NCBI GenBank assembly: GCA_021405325.1
Contig: QWII01000158.1
Coordinates: 1-29,309, forward strand
Direction of reading: 5' to 3'
Length of the DNA stretch: 29,309 nucleotides
DNA from: Caldilinea sp. CFX5
GTDB taxonomy: Bacteria; Chloroflexota; Anaerolineae; Caldilineales; Caldilineaceae
The notes below the pieces were generated by a model. That model saw only the letters and a program-made list of their open reading frames with translations, made no database searches and was not told where the DNA came from. The first letter of the stretch is position 1. The number at the start of each line of letters is the position of its first letter. Made by a program: the position numbers and the translations under genes. Positions 1 to 7,944 of this stretch are shown here, piece by piece.

Positions 1-37
1 ACGATATATCGTGCCCCTACGATGAGTTCACAAATTA

Positions 38-79
38 CCGCCTCGTAGGGGCATGATATATCATGCCCCTACGAGGCGG
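38..79. repeat. 42-bp perfect palindrome
   Basis: Two 21-nt arms (38-58 and 59-79) are exact reverse complements with no loop. The core word CTCGTAGGGGCATGAT recurs in variant form at 1-22, 1276-1284, 4910-4926 and 5058-5074, so this is a member of a local repeat family. It ends 5 bases before the hsdS Shine-Dalgarno and contains the first base of the upstream GTG at 79, which argues against that GTG as the hsdS start. Confidence 0.85.
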
Positions 80-96
80 TGGCGGAGGATGTTAAG

Positions 97-1275
97 GTGA
101 GAAGGATTTTTTCAGAGCAAGATATGCCTTCTGGTTGGAATTTAGTTCCTTTAGGTGAATTAGTCGATAACTATGACGGCGACCGTATTCCGTTAAAAGC
201 CTCCGATAGGAGCAAGCAAACGGAAACTTATCCATATTATGGTGCTTCCGGGATAATTGATTTTGTCGATGGGTACCTATTCGATGGCGAATTTCTATTA
301 GTTGGCGAAGATGGTGCAAACCTACTTGCCCGTAGTACACCGATAGCTTTTCGCGCTATAGGCAAGTTTTGGGTAAATAATCACGCCCACGTCTTAAAAC
401 CAAAACCTTGCGTAACGCTTGAATGGCTTTTATATGTTTTTGACATTTCTGATCTAACCCCATTTATTACAGGTAGTACGCAGCCCAAACTTGCGCAATC
501 GAACTTGAATAGGATTCCGATTCCCCTCCCACCCCTGGCCGAACAGCAGCGGATCGCCGCCATTCTCGACCAGGCGGATGCGCTGCGGCGGAAGCGACGG
601 GTGGCCCTGGCTCGGTTGGATGCGCTGGTGCAGTCGGTCTTTTTGGAAATGTTTGGCGATCCGGTCGCAAATCCGAATGGGTGGATAGTGCGACCATTAG
701 AGGATGTAGCTGATATTGTATCCGGCGTTACCAAAGGTAGAAAATTCGGCAACCAAACAACAGTGACCGTACCTTACATGCGCGTTGCCAATGTCCAGGA
801 TGGCGTAATTGACACAAGCGATATAAAGACTATCGAAGTGCTACCGTCTGACATAGAAAAATATCAATTGCAAATCGGCGATATTCTTCTAACCGAAGGC
901 GGTGATCCGGACAAACTTGGTAGAGGTGCGGTCTGGAAAGGTGAAATTTCGTCCTGTATTCATCAGAATCATATCTTCCGTGTTCGTTTGACATCACCTG
1001 CAATTCTGCCAGAATACCTGAGTGCGCTCATTGGCAGTAAGCGTGGAAAGCTTTACTTTCTGCGCGCAGCAAAACAAACAACCGGAATTGCGACAATCAA
1101 CAAAACACAGTTAGCATCGTTCCCTACACTGCTGCCCGATTACGACCTTCAAAAAAAGTATCTGCAAACAATGGCAAAAATCGGAATGTTGCGCCAGCGG
1201 GTGTCATCCCATCTGGCAGACTCAGATCACTTTTTTCACGCGCTCCAACAGCGCGCCTTCCGCGGCGATTTATAG
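97..1275 (+). CDS. hsdS: Type I restriction-modification specificity subunit HsdS
   Basis: This is the DNA-recognition subunit of a type I restriction-modification enzyme; it binds two HsdM and two HsdR and sets the target sequence. The 392-residue protein has the classic layout. A first target-recognition domain covers about residues 10-140. A conserved helical spacer follows at about 142-192, beginning PLPPLAEQQRI. A second target-recognition domain starts near residue 196 (GWIVRPLEDVADIVSG), and a short C-terminal helix ends in RAFRGDL. The frame is open from GTG 79, but that codon lies at the edge of a perfect palindrome. GTG 97 has GGAGG at 84-88 with 8-nt spacing, so I chose it; ATG 124 is a weaker alternative. 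The two recognition domains are visibly AT-richer than the spacer, a mosaic typical of domain exchange. hsdM is not seen and should lie upstream of the window. Confidence 0.9.
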   Translation: MRRIFSEQDMPSGWNLVPLGELVDNYDGDRIPLKASDRSKQTETYPYYGASGIIDFVDGYLFDGEFLLVGEDGANLLARSTPIAFRAIGKFWVNNHAHVLKPKPCVTLEWLLYVFDISDLTPFITGSTQPKLAQSNLNRIPIPLPPLAEQQRIAAILDQADALRRKRRVALARLDALVQSVFLEMFGDPVANPNGWIVRPLEDVADIVSGVTKGRKFGNQTTVTVPYMRVANVQDGVIDTSDIKTIEVLPSDIEKYQLQIGDILLTEGGDPDKLGRGAVWKGEISSCIHQNHIFRVRLTSPAILPEYLSALIGSKRGKLYFLRAAKQTTGIATINKTQLASFPTLLPDYDLQKKYLQTMAKIGMLRQRVSSHLADSDHFFHALQQRAFRGDL

Positions 1276-1290
1276 CATCGTAGGGGCGAA

Positions 1291-1418
1291 CACTACAGCG
1301 AATGAAGACGGGAACGGATGCCGTGGCGACGAAACGAACCATCAGGGAAAGCCCAATGATATTCAGCGCCGTTCGCGCACGACCGCAATATCCGTTTCCG
1401 CCTTCATCCGCTGTAGTG
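1291..1418. repeat. MITE-like 128-bp inverted-repeat element
   Basis: Arms 1291-1319 and 1390-1418 are 29 nt each with 3 mismatches and start with CACTACAGCG. The 70-bp middle does not code for anything I recognise. The element fills most of the hsdS-hsdR gap (1276-1447). It resembles a non-autonomous mobile element or a long RNA hairpin. I cannot see a clear target-site duplication. Confidence 0.6.
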
Positions 1419-1447
1419 CCATGTCCTGACGAGGCAAGGAGGATGGG

Positions 1448-4400
1448 ATGAGTAATTTTGCGTTTCTCAAGCGGGACGATTGGCAAGCGATCTATGGGGC
1501 GGTGCAGCAGGCGGAGCGGTACACCCGTGGCGACCCGCGGGCGGCGCTCTTTTATGCGCGGCGGGCGGTGGAACTGTTGGTCAACTGGCTCTATGACTTT
1601 GACCCGGTCTATACGCGGCCCTATGATGACAACCTGAACGCCCTGCTGCGCGACATCTCGCTCCAGCGCAATGTGCCGCCGGCGGTGCGCAACAAGCTCG
1701 ACCTCATCCGCAAAGAGGGCAACCTGGCCGTCCATGAACACCGCGCCATCAACCCGGCCACGGCGCTGGCGGCGTTGCAAGAACTCTTTCACGTCGCCCA
1801 CTGGTTCGCCCGCACCTACACCACCGGCGACCCCAGCCGGATCCCCACGACGTTTGATGAAAAAGCCGTCCCCCCGTCCGATAGCCAGGTGGCGCGGGCG
1901 ACGGTCAAACGGCTCAAGACGCTCGACGAAGAATATCAAAAGAAGGATGAGGAACTGCGCACGGCGCGCGACCTCAACGCCCGTCTGCAAGCCGAGTTGG
2001 CCGCCATCCAGCACGGGGTCGCCGCCCAAAAGGCCGTCAACGCCGCCATCCCCGACCCCCACGACTACTCCGAGGCCGAGACGCGCGACCGGCTCATCGA
2101 TGTCTATCTGCGCGAGGCCGGTTGGGACCCCTATGGCGACGGCGTGCGCGAAGTGCCGGTGACGCCCATGCCCAACAAGGCCAACATGGGCTATGTGGAC
2201 TATGTCCTCTGGGGCGATGATGGCCTGCCGCTGGCCGTGGTCGAGGCCAAACGGGCCGGCGTCGAGATGGAAAAGGGCAAGCAACAGGCCAAGCTCTACG
2301 CCGACGCCCTGCAAGCGATGACCGGACGCCGCCCGCTCATCTTCTACACCAACGGCTATGCCATCGAACTCTGGGACGATCAGCACTATCCGCCACGCCG
2401 GGTGCAAGGTTTCTACACCAAAGACCAACTGGAACTGCTGATCCAGCGACGCAAAAGTGCAGCCGAGCTACCGGTCGTCCCCACCAATGCCACCATCATC
2501 GACCGCCACTATCAGGAAGAGGCGATCCGCCGCGTCGTCGAACATCTGCAACGGCGCTATCGGCGGGCGCTGCTGGTGATGGCGACCGGCACCGGCAAGA
2601 CGCGCACCATCATCGCCCTGGTCGATCTGCTCATGCGCGCCAATTGGGTCAAGCGGGTGCTCTTTCTGGCCGACCGCACAACGTTGGTGCGTCAGGCGGT
2701 CAAAGCCTTCAAAGCCTATCTGCCCGCCGGCAACCCGGTCAACCTGCTGACCGAAAAAGAGGCGCTGGAGAGTCGCGTCGTCGTCTCCACCTATCACACC
2801 ATCATGAATCTGATCGATACCCTGGATGAAGGGGCGGCAGGGGCGCCGGGGGAGACAAAGCGCTTTAGCGTCGGCCACTTTGACCTGGTCATTATCGACG
2901 AGGCGCACCGCTCGGTCTACCAGAAATTTGGCGCACTCTTTCCATACTTTGACGCGCTCTTTATCGGCCTCACCGCCACCCCCAAGGGCGATGTCGATCA
3001 TGACACCTATCACCTCTTTGAGATGGAGCCGGGCGTCCCCACCTTTGCCTATGACCTGGAAGCCGCCATTGCCGACGGCTATCTGGTTTGGCCGGCGCCT
3101 AAGGCGGTGCCGGTCAAGTTTTTGCGCCAGGGCATCCGCTATGATGACCTGTCGCCGGAAGAGCAGGCGCAATGGGATCTGCTGGAATGGAATGAGGAAG
3201 GCGCCGCGCCGGAGGTCATCGAGGCGGCGGCGCTCAACCAGTGGCTCTTTAACGAAGACACGGTGGACAAGGTATTACAAGCGCTCATGGAGCATGGCCT
3301 AAAGGTGGCCGGCAGCGACCGGCTGGGCAAAACGATCATCTTTGCCAAGAACCACCATCACGCCAAGTTTATCGAGGCGCGCTTTGACAAAAACTATCCC
3401 CACCTGGCCGGTCACTTTGCCCGTGTCATCGACAACTACCAAACCTACGCCGAGAACCTGATCGATGATTTCGGCAAACGGGAGAGCGCGCCCCACATTG
3501 CCATTTCGGTTGATATGCTCGACACCGGCGTCGATGTGCCGGAGGTGGTCAATCTGGTCTTTTTCAAGCCGGTGCGCTCCAAGACCAAATTCTTCCAGAT
3601 GATCGGGCGCGGCACCCGCCTCTGCCCCGATCTCTTTGGGCCGGGTGAAGACAAAAGCTGCTTCTACATCTTTGATTGCTGCGATAACTTTGCCTTTTTC
3701 AACTACAATCCCAAAGGGGTCGAAAGTAAGACGCCGCTGCCCTTGCGCCAACGGCTCTTTATCGGGCGGCTGGAACTGCTCTTCGCCCTCGCCCTGCCCA
3801 AGGCGACCGACCCCGACCTGGCGACGCTGGCCGGTGCGCTGGTCGATGGCCTCCATGCCTATGTCGCCGCCATGCCGCTGGAAAACTTTCTGGTGCGCCC
3901 GCAACGCCAATATGTGGATCCCTACCGCCATCGCGCCCGCTGGGAGAACTTGCGCCGCACCGAGGTCAACGAGCTGATCGCCCATGTTGCCGCCCTGCCC
4001 AGCCAACTGCCCGACGAGCCGGAGCCGGCCAAACGCTTTGACCTACTGCTCTTACAATTACAACTGGCGCTGTTGGAAGGGAAAGGCGCCGTCGTCCGCA
4101 CCCTGCGTGATCAAGTCATGACAATTGCGCACCGGCTGCAAGACAAGCGCGAGATCCCCACCATGCGCGCCCAGCTTGAGCTGATCCTGGCCGTACAGGA
4201 GGACGCTTACTGGGTCGGCATCACCCTGCCCCGCTTGGAAGAGCTACGCCGCGCCCTGCGTGATCTGGTGCAACACATTGCGCGCCAGGAACGCAAGATC
4301 CTCACCACCGATTTCACCGACGAGATCGGCCAGATTCAGGAAGCGGCGGTGCCTTATCTCACCGGCGGCGTCAACATCGCCCAATATCGCAAAAAGGTCG

Positions 4401-4888
4401 AGCAATTCCTGCGCAGCCACCAGGATCATATTGTCATTCACAAGATCCGGCGCGCCCAACCGCTGACGCCGCTCGACCTGAGCGAACTGGAACGCTTCTT
4501 CTTTGCCGCCGAGGGTGGCGTGAGTCGCGCCGAATTCGAGGCGGCCTATGGCGTGCAGGAAAATCTGAGCAGCTTTATCCGCAGCCTGGTCGGGCTGGAT
4601 CGCAAGGCGGCCAAAACCCTCTTCGCCCGCTATCTCGACGACAAAACTTGCACCGCCGACCAGATTCACTTTGTCAACGACCTGATCGACTATCTCACCA
4701 AGAATGGCGTCATGAACCCCCACCTACTCTACGAACGCCCCTTCATCGACTACCACGCACTTGGCCCCGATGGTCTCTTTGACAATGCCAGCCTCGCTGA
4801 TTTGTTGCACCTCATCGACGAGATCAACAACACCGTCGCCGTCCGCTTTACCCCGCCCTATCCCCCAGCCCGCATTGTTGGGGCATAA
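1448..4888 (+). CDS. hsdR: Type I restriction enzyme endonuclease/translocase subunit HsdR
   Basis: This ATP-dependent DNA translocase and nuclease subunit cuts DNA after the HsdS/HsdM complex finds unmodified sites. The 1146 residues are full length. In order they hold: a DUF4145-like N-terminal region (about 10-115); a predicted coiled coil (about 155-195); the HSDR_N nuclease domain with D251 and E266-x-K268 of the PD-(D/E)XK type; and a superfamily 2 motor. The motor has Walker A ATGTGKT at 379-385, DEAH at 484-487, TATP at 509-512 and the motif VI stretch QMIGRGTR at 717-724. The C-terminal portion resembles the EcoEI R-subunit C-terminal family, which suggests a type IB-like enzyme. The start is well supported: AAGGAGG at 1436-1442, 5 nt before ATG. 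All key residues are present, so I expect it to be active. It follows hsdS on the same strand after a 172-bp gap holding an inverted-repeat element. Confidence 0.95.
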   Translation: MSNFAFLKRDDWQAIYGAVQQAERYTRGDPRAALFYARRAVELLVNWLYDFDPVYTRPYDDNLNALLRDISLQRNVPPAVRNKLDLIRKEGNLAVHEHRAINPATALAALQELFHVAHWFARTYTTGDPSRIPTTFDEKAVPPSDSQVARATVKRLKTLDEEYQKKDEELRTARDLNARLQAELAAIQHGVAAQKAVNAAIPDPHDYSEAETRDRLIDVYLREAGWDPYGDGVREVPVTPMPNKANMGYVDYVLWGDDGLPLAVVEAKRAGVEMEKGKQQAKLYADALQAMTGRRPLIFYTNGYAIELWDDQHYPPRRVQGFYTKDQLELLIQRRKSAAELPVVPTNATIIDRHYQEEAIRRVVEHLQRRYRRALLVMATGTGKTRTIIALVDLLMRANWVKRVLFLADRTTLVRQAVKAFKAYLPAGNPVNLLTEKEALESRVVVSTYHTIMNLIDTLDEGAAGAPGETKRFSVGHFDLVIIDEAHRSVYQKFGALFPYFDALFIGLTATPKGDVDHDTYHLFEMEPGVPTFAYDLEAAIADGYLVWPAPKAVPVKFLRQGIRYDDLSPEEQAQWDLLEWNEEGAAPEVIEAAALNQWLFNEDTVDKVLQALMEHGLKVAGSDRLGKTIIFAKNHHHAKFIEARFDKNYPHLAGHFARVIDNYQTYAENLIDDFGKRESAPHIAISVDMLDTGVDVPEVVNLVFFKPVRSKTKFFQMIGRGTRLCPDLFGPGEDKSCFYIFDCCDNFAFFNYNPKGVESKTPLPLRQRLFIGRLELLFALALPKATDPDLATLAGALVDGLHAYVAAMPLENFLVRPQRQYVDPYRHRARWENLRRTEVNELIAHVAALPSQLPDEPEPAKRFDLLLLQLQLALLEGKGAVVRTLRDQVMTIAHRLQDKREIPTMRAQLELILAVQEDAYWVGITLPRLEELRRALRDLVQHIARQERKILTTDFTDEIGQIQEAAVPYLTGGVNIAQYRKKVEQFLRSHQDHIVIHKIRRAQPLTPLDLSELERFFFAAEGGVSRAEFEAAYGVQENLSSFIRSLVGLDRKAAKTLFARYLDDKTCTADQIHFVNDLIDYLTKNGVMNPHLLYERPFIDYHALGPDGLFDNASLADLLHLIDEINNTVAVRFTPPYPPARIVGA

Positions 4889-4909
4889 ATCAGATTGATT
4901 TGTTACGCA

Positions 4910-5074
4910 GGCCGCCTCGTAGGGGCACGATATTGCAGATTAACAAATTATTACTGGTATCGTAGGTGCGGTTTGTAACCGCACGGCTCCCAGAGAAACG
5001 TGCGGTTACAAACCGCACCTACGATACCGGCATTATTTCGGAAAATTACAATAGCTTGCCCCTACGAGGCGGCC
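4910..5074. repeat. Nested composite palindrome between hsdR and ccdA
   Basis: The outer arms 4910-4926 and 5058-5074 are exact 17-nt inverted copies of the GCCTCGTAGGGGC family. Inside them sit exact 29-nt arms, 4956-4984 and 5000-5028, with a 15-nt loop. Each inner arm contains its own small hairpin (GTGCGGTT-TGT-AACCGCAC). The inner word GTAGGTGCGGTTTGTAACC recurs at 15200-15279 and, with one change, at 29279-29304. The outer right arm runs up to the ccdA stop codon. It could end transcription from both converging genes, but no T-run follows. Confidence 0.85.
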
Positions 5075-5739
5075 TACCAATTCGGCAACACATCGGTATA
5101 AAAGCCAAACAGTCCAATCAGGAGCAACAACGCACCCGAAGCGCCGGTCAACAATCGATAGTTGCCGGTCAACCAGCGGGTGAAATGGCGCTGGAAGGGC
5201 ATTGTCACCAGCGGCAGCAACACCAGCGGCCAACCAAAGCCCAATCCGAAGGCCAGAAAGTAGGAGAGGCTATCAGCAAGACGTGTCACGCTGCCAGCGC
5301 CCAGGAGAAAAGCGCTGATCACCAGCGGCCCGGCACAGGGTAAGGTCATCGGCCCCAACAAGAGGCCATAGACAAAGGCCGCCAGATAAGGGTTGCGCAA
5401 CGCCGGCGTCTGGGCAGAAGCCAGGCGGTTGAAGGGGTTGTAGCCGATGAGTATCAACAGCCCCAGCAGCACCACCACGCCGTAGATCACCGGCAGCAAC
5501 ACCGGCAAGATCGTGCTAAAAGAGCGTTGCAGCAGAAAGAGCAACAACCCCAGCGCCAGCATCAAGACCAGGACGCCGGCCAAGACCAACAGCCCCAGCC
5601 ATTTGGTCGCCCCTTTGTGACCGCTATTTTGTAAATTCCCCGCCAGAAAGGCAACCAGGCCCGGATAGAGCGGCAAGATGCAGACATTGGTCAAAATCGC
5701 GCCGTTGCCCAGCACAAAAGCTTGTAGATACTGTTCCAT
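5074..5739 (-). CDS. ccdA: CcdA/DsbD-type thiol-disulfide membrane reductant transporter
   Basis: This is an integral membrane protein that carries reducing power from cytoplasmic thioredoxin to extracytoplasmic thiol proteins such as TlpA/ResA. The protein has 221 residues and about six hydrophobic segments. The two family signatures are visible: C20 in NVCILPLYPG and C135 in GPMTLPCAGPL, the redox cysteine pair of the CcdA family, each with its characteristic prolines. The open frame runs 34 codons further upstream into repeat sequence. I chose ATG 5739 because the protein then begins just before the first membrane segment, as usual for the family; only a weak GGGA lies upstream. It is downstream of and on the same strand as the TlpA-like gene, which is its logical electron acceptor, but the gap is 387 bp and full of hairpins. 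Its role may be in cytochrome or copper-site assembly. Confidence 0.88.
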   Translation of the reverse strand: MEQYLQAFVLGNGAILTNVCILPLYPGLVAFLAGNLQNSGHKGATKWLGLLVLAGVLVLMLALGLLLFLLQRSFSTILPVLLPVIYGVVVLLGLLILIGYNPFNRLASAQTPALRNPYLAAFVYGLLLGPMTLPCAGPLVISAFLLGAGSVTRLADSLSYFLAFGLGFGWPLVLLPLVTMPFQRHFTRWLTGNYRLLTGASGALLLLIGLFGFYTDVLPNW

Positions 5740-5799
5740 GATTGTGTTTCCCAGAGAATTACAAATCAGGTCACATGAAGTGGGTTCACCACAAACCAT

Positions 5800-5880
5800 G
5801 AAAATTAACCACGAAGACGCAAAGGACACGAAGGTTTTCAAGCCTTTCTTCGTGAACTTCGTGCCTTTGTGGTTATTTTC
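5800..5880. repeat. Imperfect hairpin with 9-bp periodic arms (CACGAAG type)
   Basis: Left arm 5800-5834 and right arm 5843-5880 are inverted and imperfect. Within each arm a degenerate nonamer of the ACACGAAGG type is repeated about three times. It is the first of three hairpins in the ccdA-tlpA gap (5740-6126). That gap holds no supportable gene. Confidence 0.7.
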
Positions 5881-5924
5881 ACAGCAGGCATCATGTCTGA
5901 GGACGCCACAAACGATGAAAATGC

Positions 5925-5992
5925 AACAGGGATTTCACCGATTTCACAGATTTTTCTATTTGTGAATCGGCGTAATCGGTGAAATCCCTGTT
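5925..5992. repeat. Hairpin with 9-bp periodic arms (GATTTCACC type)
   Basis: Nineteen bases at 5925-5943 are exactly inverted at 5974-5992. The arms continue imperfectly toward the loop. GATT or GATTT recurs every 9 bp within each arm. Confidence 0.8.
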
Positions 5993-6014
5993 ATTTACAG
6001 AACAGCCAGAAATA

Positions 6015-6106
6015 GAACGCGGATTAGACAGATGCAGCGGATTGTACCGGATCAATCCAGTAAAAAAAATCGGCGCTAATTCGCTAAATCGGCTAAATCC
6101 GCGTTC
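6015..6106. repeat. Hairpin with 9-bp periodic arms (GCGGATTAG type)
   Basis: GAACGCGGATT at 6015 is inverted at 6096-6106. Inside the arms the agreement is in phase rather than exact: GGAT/GATT words recur every 9 bp on both sides. It ends about 20 bp from the tlpA-like stop codon and may act as its terminator, but no T-run is present in that direction. Confidence 0.65.
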
Positions 6107-6126
6107 CCATTTGGAATTCCTGCTGT

Positions 6127-6879
6127 CTATTGTCCCATATTGGCCAAAATCTGGTCGCCGCTCTCGTAACCGGTGACGAGGTCGCTGTGGGAGCCATCGG
6201 GGAGGATGAGAAAGTGAGGCGTGGCGGGTGGGTTGGCGATGGTCTGCCCAAAGGTTGCGGCCAACGCTTGCACCATCTCCGGCGTGGCGACGGCGAAGGT
6301 CCAGTCAAAGCCGTTGTCATCGGCGTACTGGGCCAGGGTCGCCGGCGGCAAATCGGTCTCGACGCTGATGGCGATAAAGACGGCGCTTTCAGGATTGGCT
6401 TTGGCGGCGGCGCTCTTTACATTGCCCAATTGCTCGCGACAGTTGGGACACCAGGTCGCCATCGCTTCGACAAAGACCGTTTTGCCGGGAAAGTCGGTCA
6501 GGGTAAAAGGTTCGCCGGTGCGGGCATTGGTCAAAGTGATGGTTTGCCAGGGGAGCAATTCCATCATCATGGCTGGTTCAGCGGCGGCGCTCTCCGTCAT
6601 GGCGTGAGTTTCGGTCATCATCATGCTGTCGGTCATCGCGTGCGTGTCCGTCATCATCGCACTGTCAGTCATGGCATGAGTATCCGTCATCATCATGCTC
6701 TCGGTCATGGCATGAGTTTCAGTCATTGCCATTGTCTCCGTTATAGCATGGCTGTCGCTCATGGCGCTTTGCTCTGCCGGCTTTTCCGGCATGGCCGCTT
6801 CCGGGGCCGGCGGCGCGCCGCACGCGGTCAAGAGCAGGAGAGCACTCAGGGTTGTCACAAACCATTGTCGTAATTGCAT
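6127..6879 (-). CDS. TlpA/ResA-like thioredoxin lipoprotein with Met/His-rich repeat linker
   Basis: This is an extracytoplasmic thiol-disulfide oxidoreductase anchored as a lipoprotein. The signal peptide ends in a lipobox with C20. Residues about 40-106 form a linker of 12-residue imperfect repeats, with histidines at 44, 56, 68, 80 and 92, exactly 12 apart, and about 18 methionines. The thioredoxin-fold domain follows, with the active site WCPNC (C144, C147) and a later TPHF segment fitting the cis-proline loop. ATG 6879 was chosen over the longer open frame because AAGGAG (6887-6892) sits 7 nt upstream and a signal peptide follows directly. The next gene is ccdA, the usual electron donor of this family. 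Met/His clusters are typical of copper-binding segments, so a copper-delivery role, for example in cytochrome oxidase assembly, is a reasonable inference. A generic disulfide reductase is the alternative. Confidence 0.88.
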   Translation of the reverse strand: MQLRQWFVTTLSALLLLTACGAPPAPEAAMPEKPAEQSAMSDSHAITETMAMTETHAMTESMMMTDTHAMTDSAMMTDTHAMTDSMMMTETHAMTESAAAEPAMMMELLPWQTITLTNARTGEPFTLTDFPGKTVFVEAMATWCPNCREQLGNVKSAAAKANPESAVFIAISVETDLPPATLAQYADDNGFDWTFAVATPEMVQALAATFGQTIANPPATPHFLILPDGSHSDLVTGYESGDQILANMGQ

Positions 6880-6919
6880 TAGAAAACTCCTTGTGGATTT
6901 GTCTTCGTCATCAGTAACG

Positions 6920-7003
6920 ATTTGGAACGGGGCTACCCTTCCTGGAAGAGGCAACGAGTATCCGCCACTTCCAAATGTTTGCCGCCTCTTCCAGGAAGTA
7001 GCC
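6920..7003. repeat. Hairpin upstream of the tlpA-like gene
   Basis: 6931-6952 pairs with 6984-7003, differing only by a 2-nt insertion. A second inverted pair, ATTTGGAA at 6920-6927 and TTCCAAAT at 6969-6976, is interleaved with the first. It lies in the divergent gap between the tlpA-like and sigma-factor genes. Confidence 0.75.
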
Positions 7004-7029
7004 ATGCACCATTGTGCGCCACAGCCAAT

Positions 7030-7110
7030 GAAAACAACAGGGATGCCGCAGATTTCAAAGATTTATATTGCAAATTAATCTGTATAATCTGCGAAATCCC
7101 TGTTGTTTTC
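7030..7110. repeat. Hairpin with 9-bp periodic arms (CAGATTATA type)
   Basis: Fourteen bases (7030-7043) are exactly inverted at 7097-7110, and the pairing continues imperfectly inward. AGATT recurs every 9 bp in both arms. It belongs to the same periodic style as 5925-5992 and 22454-22521. Confidence 0.8.
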
Positions 7111-7382
7111 AAGGCAGAGTAGCCAGCCTCAGCATAGTTGGCAGCGCTTACCAGAAAGTGGCAAAATTGTTACAGAACTCTTACGGCTTGTGGTCTGGGT
7201 AAGCATTGGTACCGTGAGTTTGTCACCAAAACGGTCCGTCGATTGACATACTTATTGATCGCCCGTTCAAGCCGGCCACCCTTAGCCCACCAGGTTGGCA
7301 ATTGGTCCTTTGCCCAACACCAGCAGGAGCGTTATATTGACCGATGCACACAACCGTCATGAACAATGAGCGAAGGCTGCCG
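7111..7382 (+). other. Leader and promoter region of the ECF sigma gene
   Basis: There is no supportable gene here. A TTGACA at 7243-7248 lacks a fitting -10 box. TATATT at 7333-7338 has only a poor TTTGCC 18 bp upstream. I see no clear ECF-type GGAAC/CGTC promoter. The true promoter is unresolved. Confidence 0.4.
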
Positions 7383-7943
7383 ATGACAACTGTCGAGATG
7401 AGTCTTGCCGAGAGAGCCGATGAGCCGGCGCTGTGGGTGAGCGAGTTGTATGCGCTCCACGCCACGGCCATCTGCGCCTATATTCACAGCCTGGTGCAGG
7501 ATTGGCCGCTGGCCCATGACCTGACTCAGGAGACCTTTTTAGAGCTTTACCAGACGCGCGTCCGGCTCTACGGCGTCACCAACCGCCGCGCCTGGCTCTA
7601 CCGCATTGCCAGCCACGTCGCGCTCAATGCGCGCAAACGGCGGCGCCGCTTTGCCTGGCTGCCCTGGACGGCGGCGCTGGATCGTATCCACTTTCACTGG
7701 ACGAACATGGAAGTTGATCTACAGAATCGGGATGCGGTCGCTACGGCGTTGGCGGCACTGCCGGAACAGTATCAGGCGCCGCTCTTGCTCTATAGCGTCT
7801 ACGACTTTACCACCCAGGAGATTGCCGAAATGTTGGGGATCAGCGTCGATGCCGTCAAGCAGCGGCTCCACCGGGCGCGTGACCGCTTTCGCCAGGCGTA
7901 TCAGGCCGGGGATGACGCCCTGGGGATGAGGGGAGAGAAATAA
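7383..7943 (+). CDS. ECF-family RNA polymerase sigma factor
   Basis: This alternative sigma factor of the extracytoplasmic-function group directs RNA polymerase to a small regulon when released by its anti-sigma factor. Region 2 covers about residues 20-90 and includes DLTQETFLELY and RAWLYRIASHVALNARKR. Region 4, about residues 126-172, is a helix-turn-helix (FTTQEIAEMLGISVDAVKQR), which fits the family exactly. Three in-frame ATGs are possible: 7344, 7359 and 7383. I chose 7383 (186 residues) because GAAGG at 7372-7376 is 6 nt upstream; AGGAG before 7344 is 14 nt away. The stop is 1 nt from the next start, so the two genes are translated as a unit. The regulon is unknown. Candidates are the sugar-importer genes elsewhere, judging from the partner's sensor domain. 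Confidence 0.9.
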   Translation: MTTVEMSLAERADEPALWVSELYALHATAICAYIHSLVQDWPLAHDLTQETFLELYQTRVRLYGVTNRRAWLYRIASHVALNARKRRRRFAWLPWTAALDRIHFHWTNMEVDLQNRDAVATALAALPEQYQAPLLLYSVYDFTTQEIAEMLGISVDAVKQRLHRARDRFRQAYQAGDDALGMRGEK

Positions 7944-7944
7944 G

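Noticed and set aside
79..96. Upstream GTG 79 as the hsdS start
   Set aside because: It lies at the end of a perfect palindrome and has no ribosome site; GTG 97 has GGAGG at proper spacing.
1124..2428. 434-codon open frame on the minus strand opposite hsdR
   Set aside because: Composition-driven shadow of a strongly supported hsdR gene; no recognisable motifs and mostly Val/Gly/Arg-rich low-complexity translation.
4910..5074. Phage or integron attachment site
   Set aside because: No integrase nearby, and both component words recur elsewhere in the window as ordinary dispersed repeats.
6880..7005. 42-codon N-terminal extension of the thioredoxin lipoprotein
   Set aside because: It runs through hairpin DNA and precedes a clear signal peptide with its own AAGGAG.
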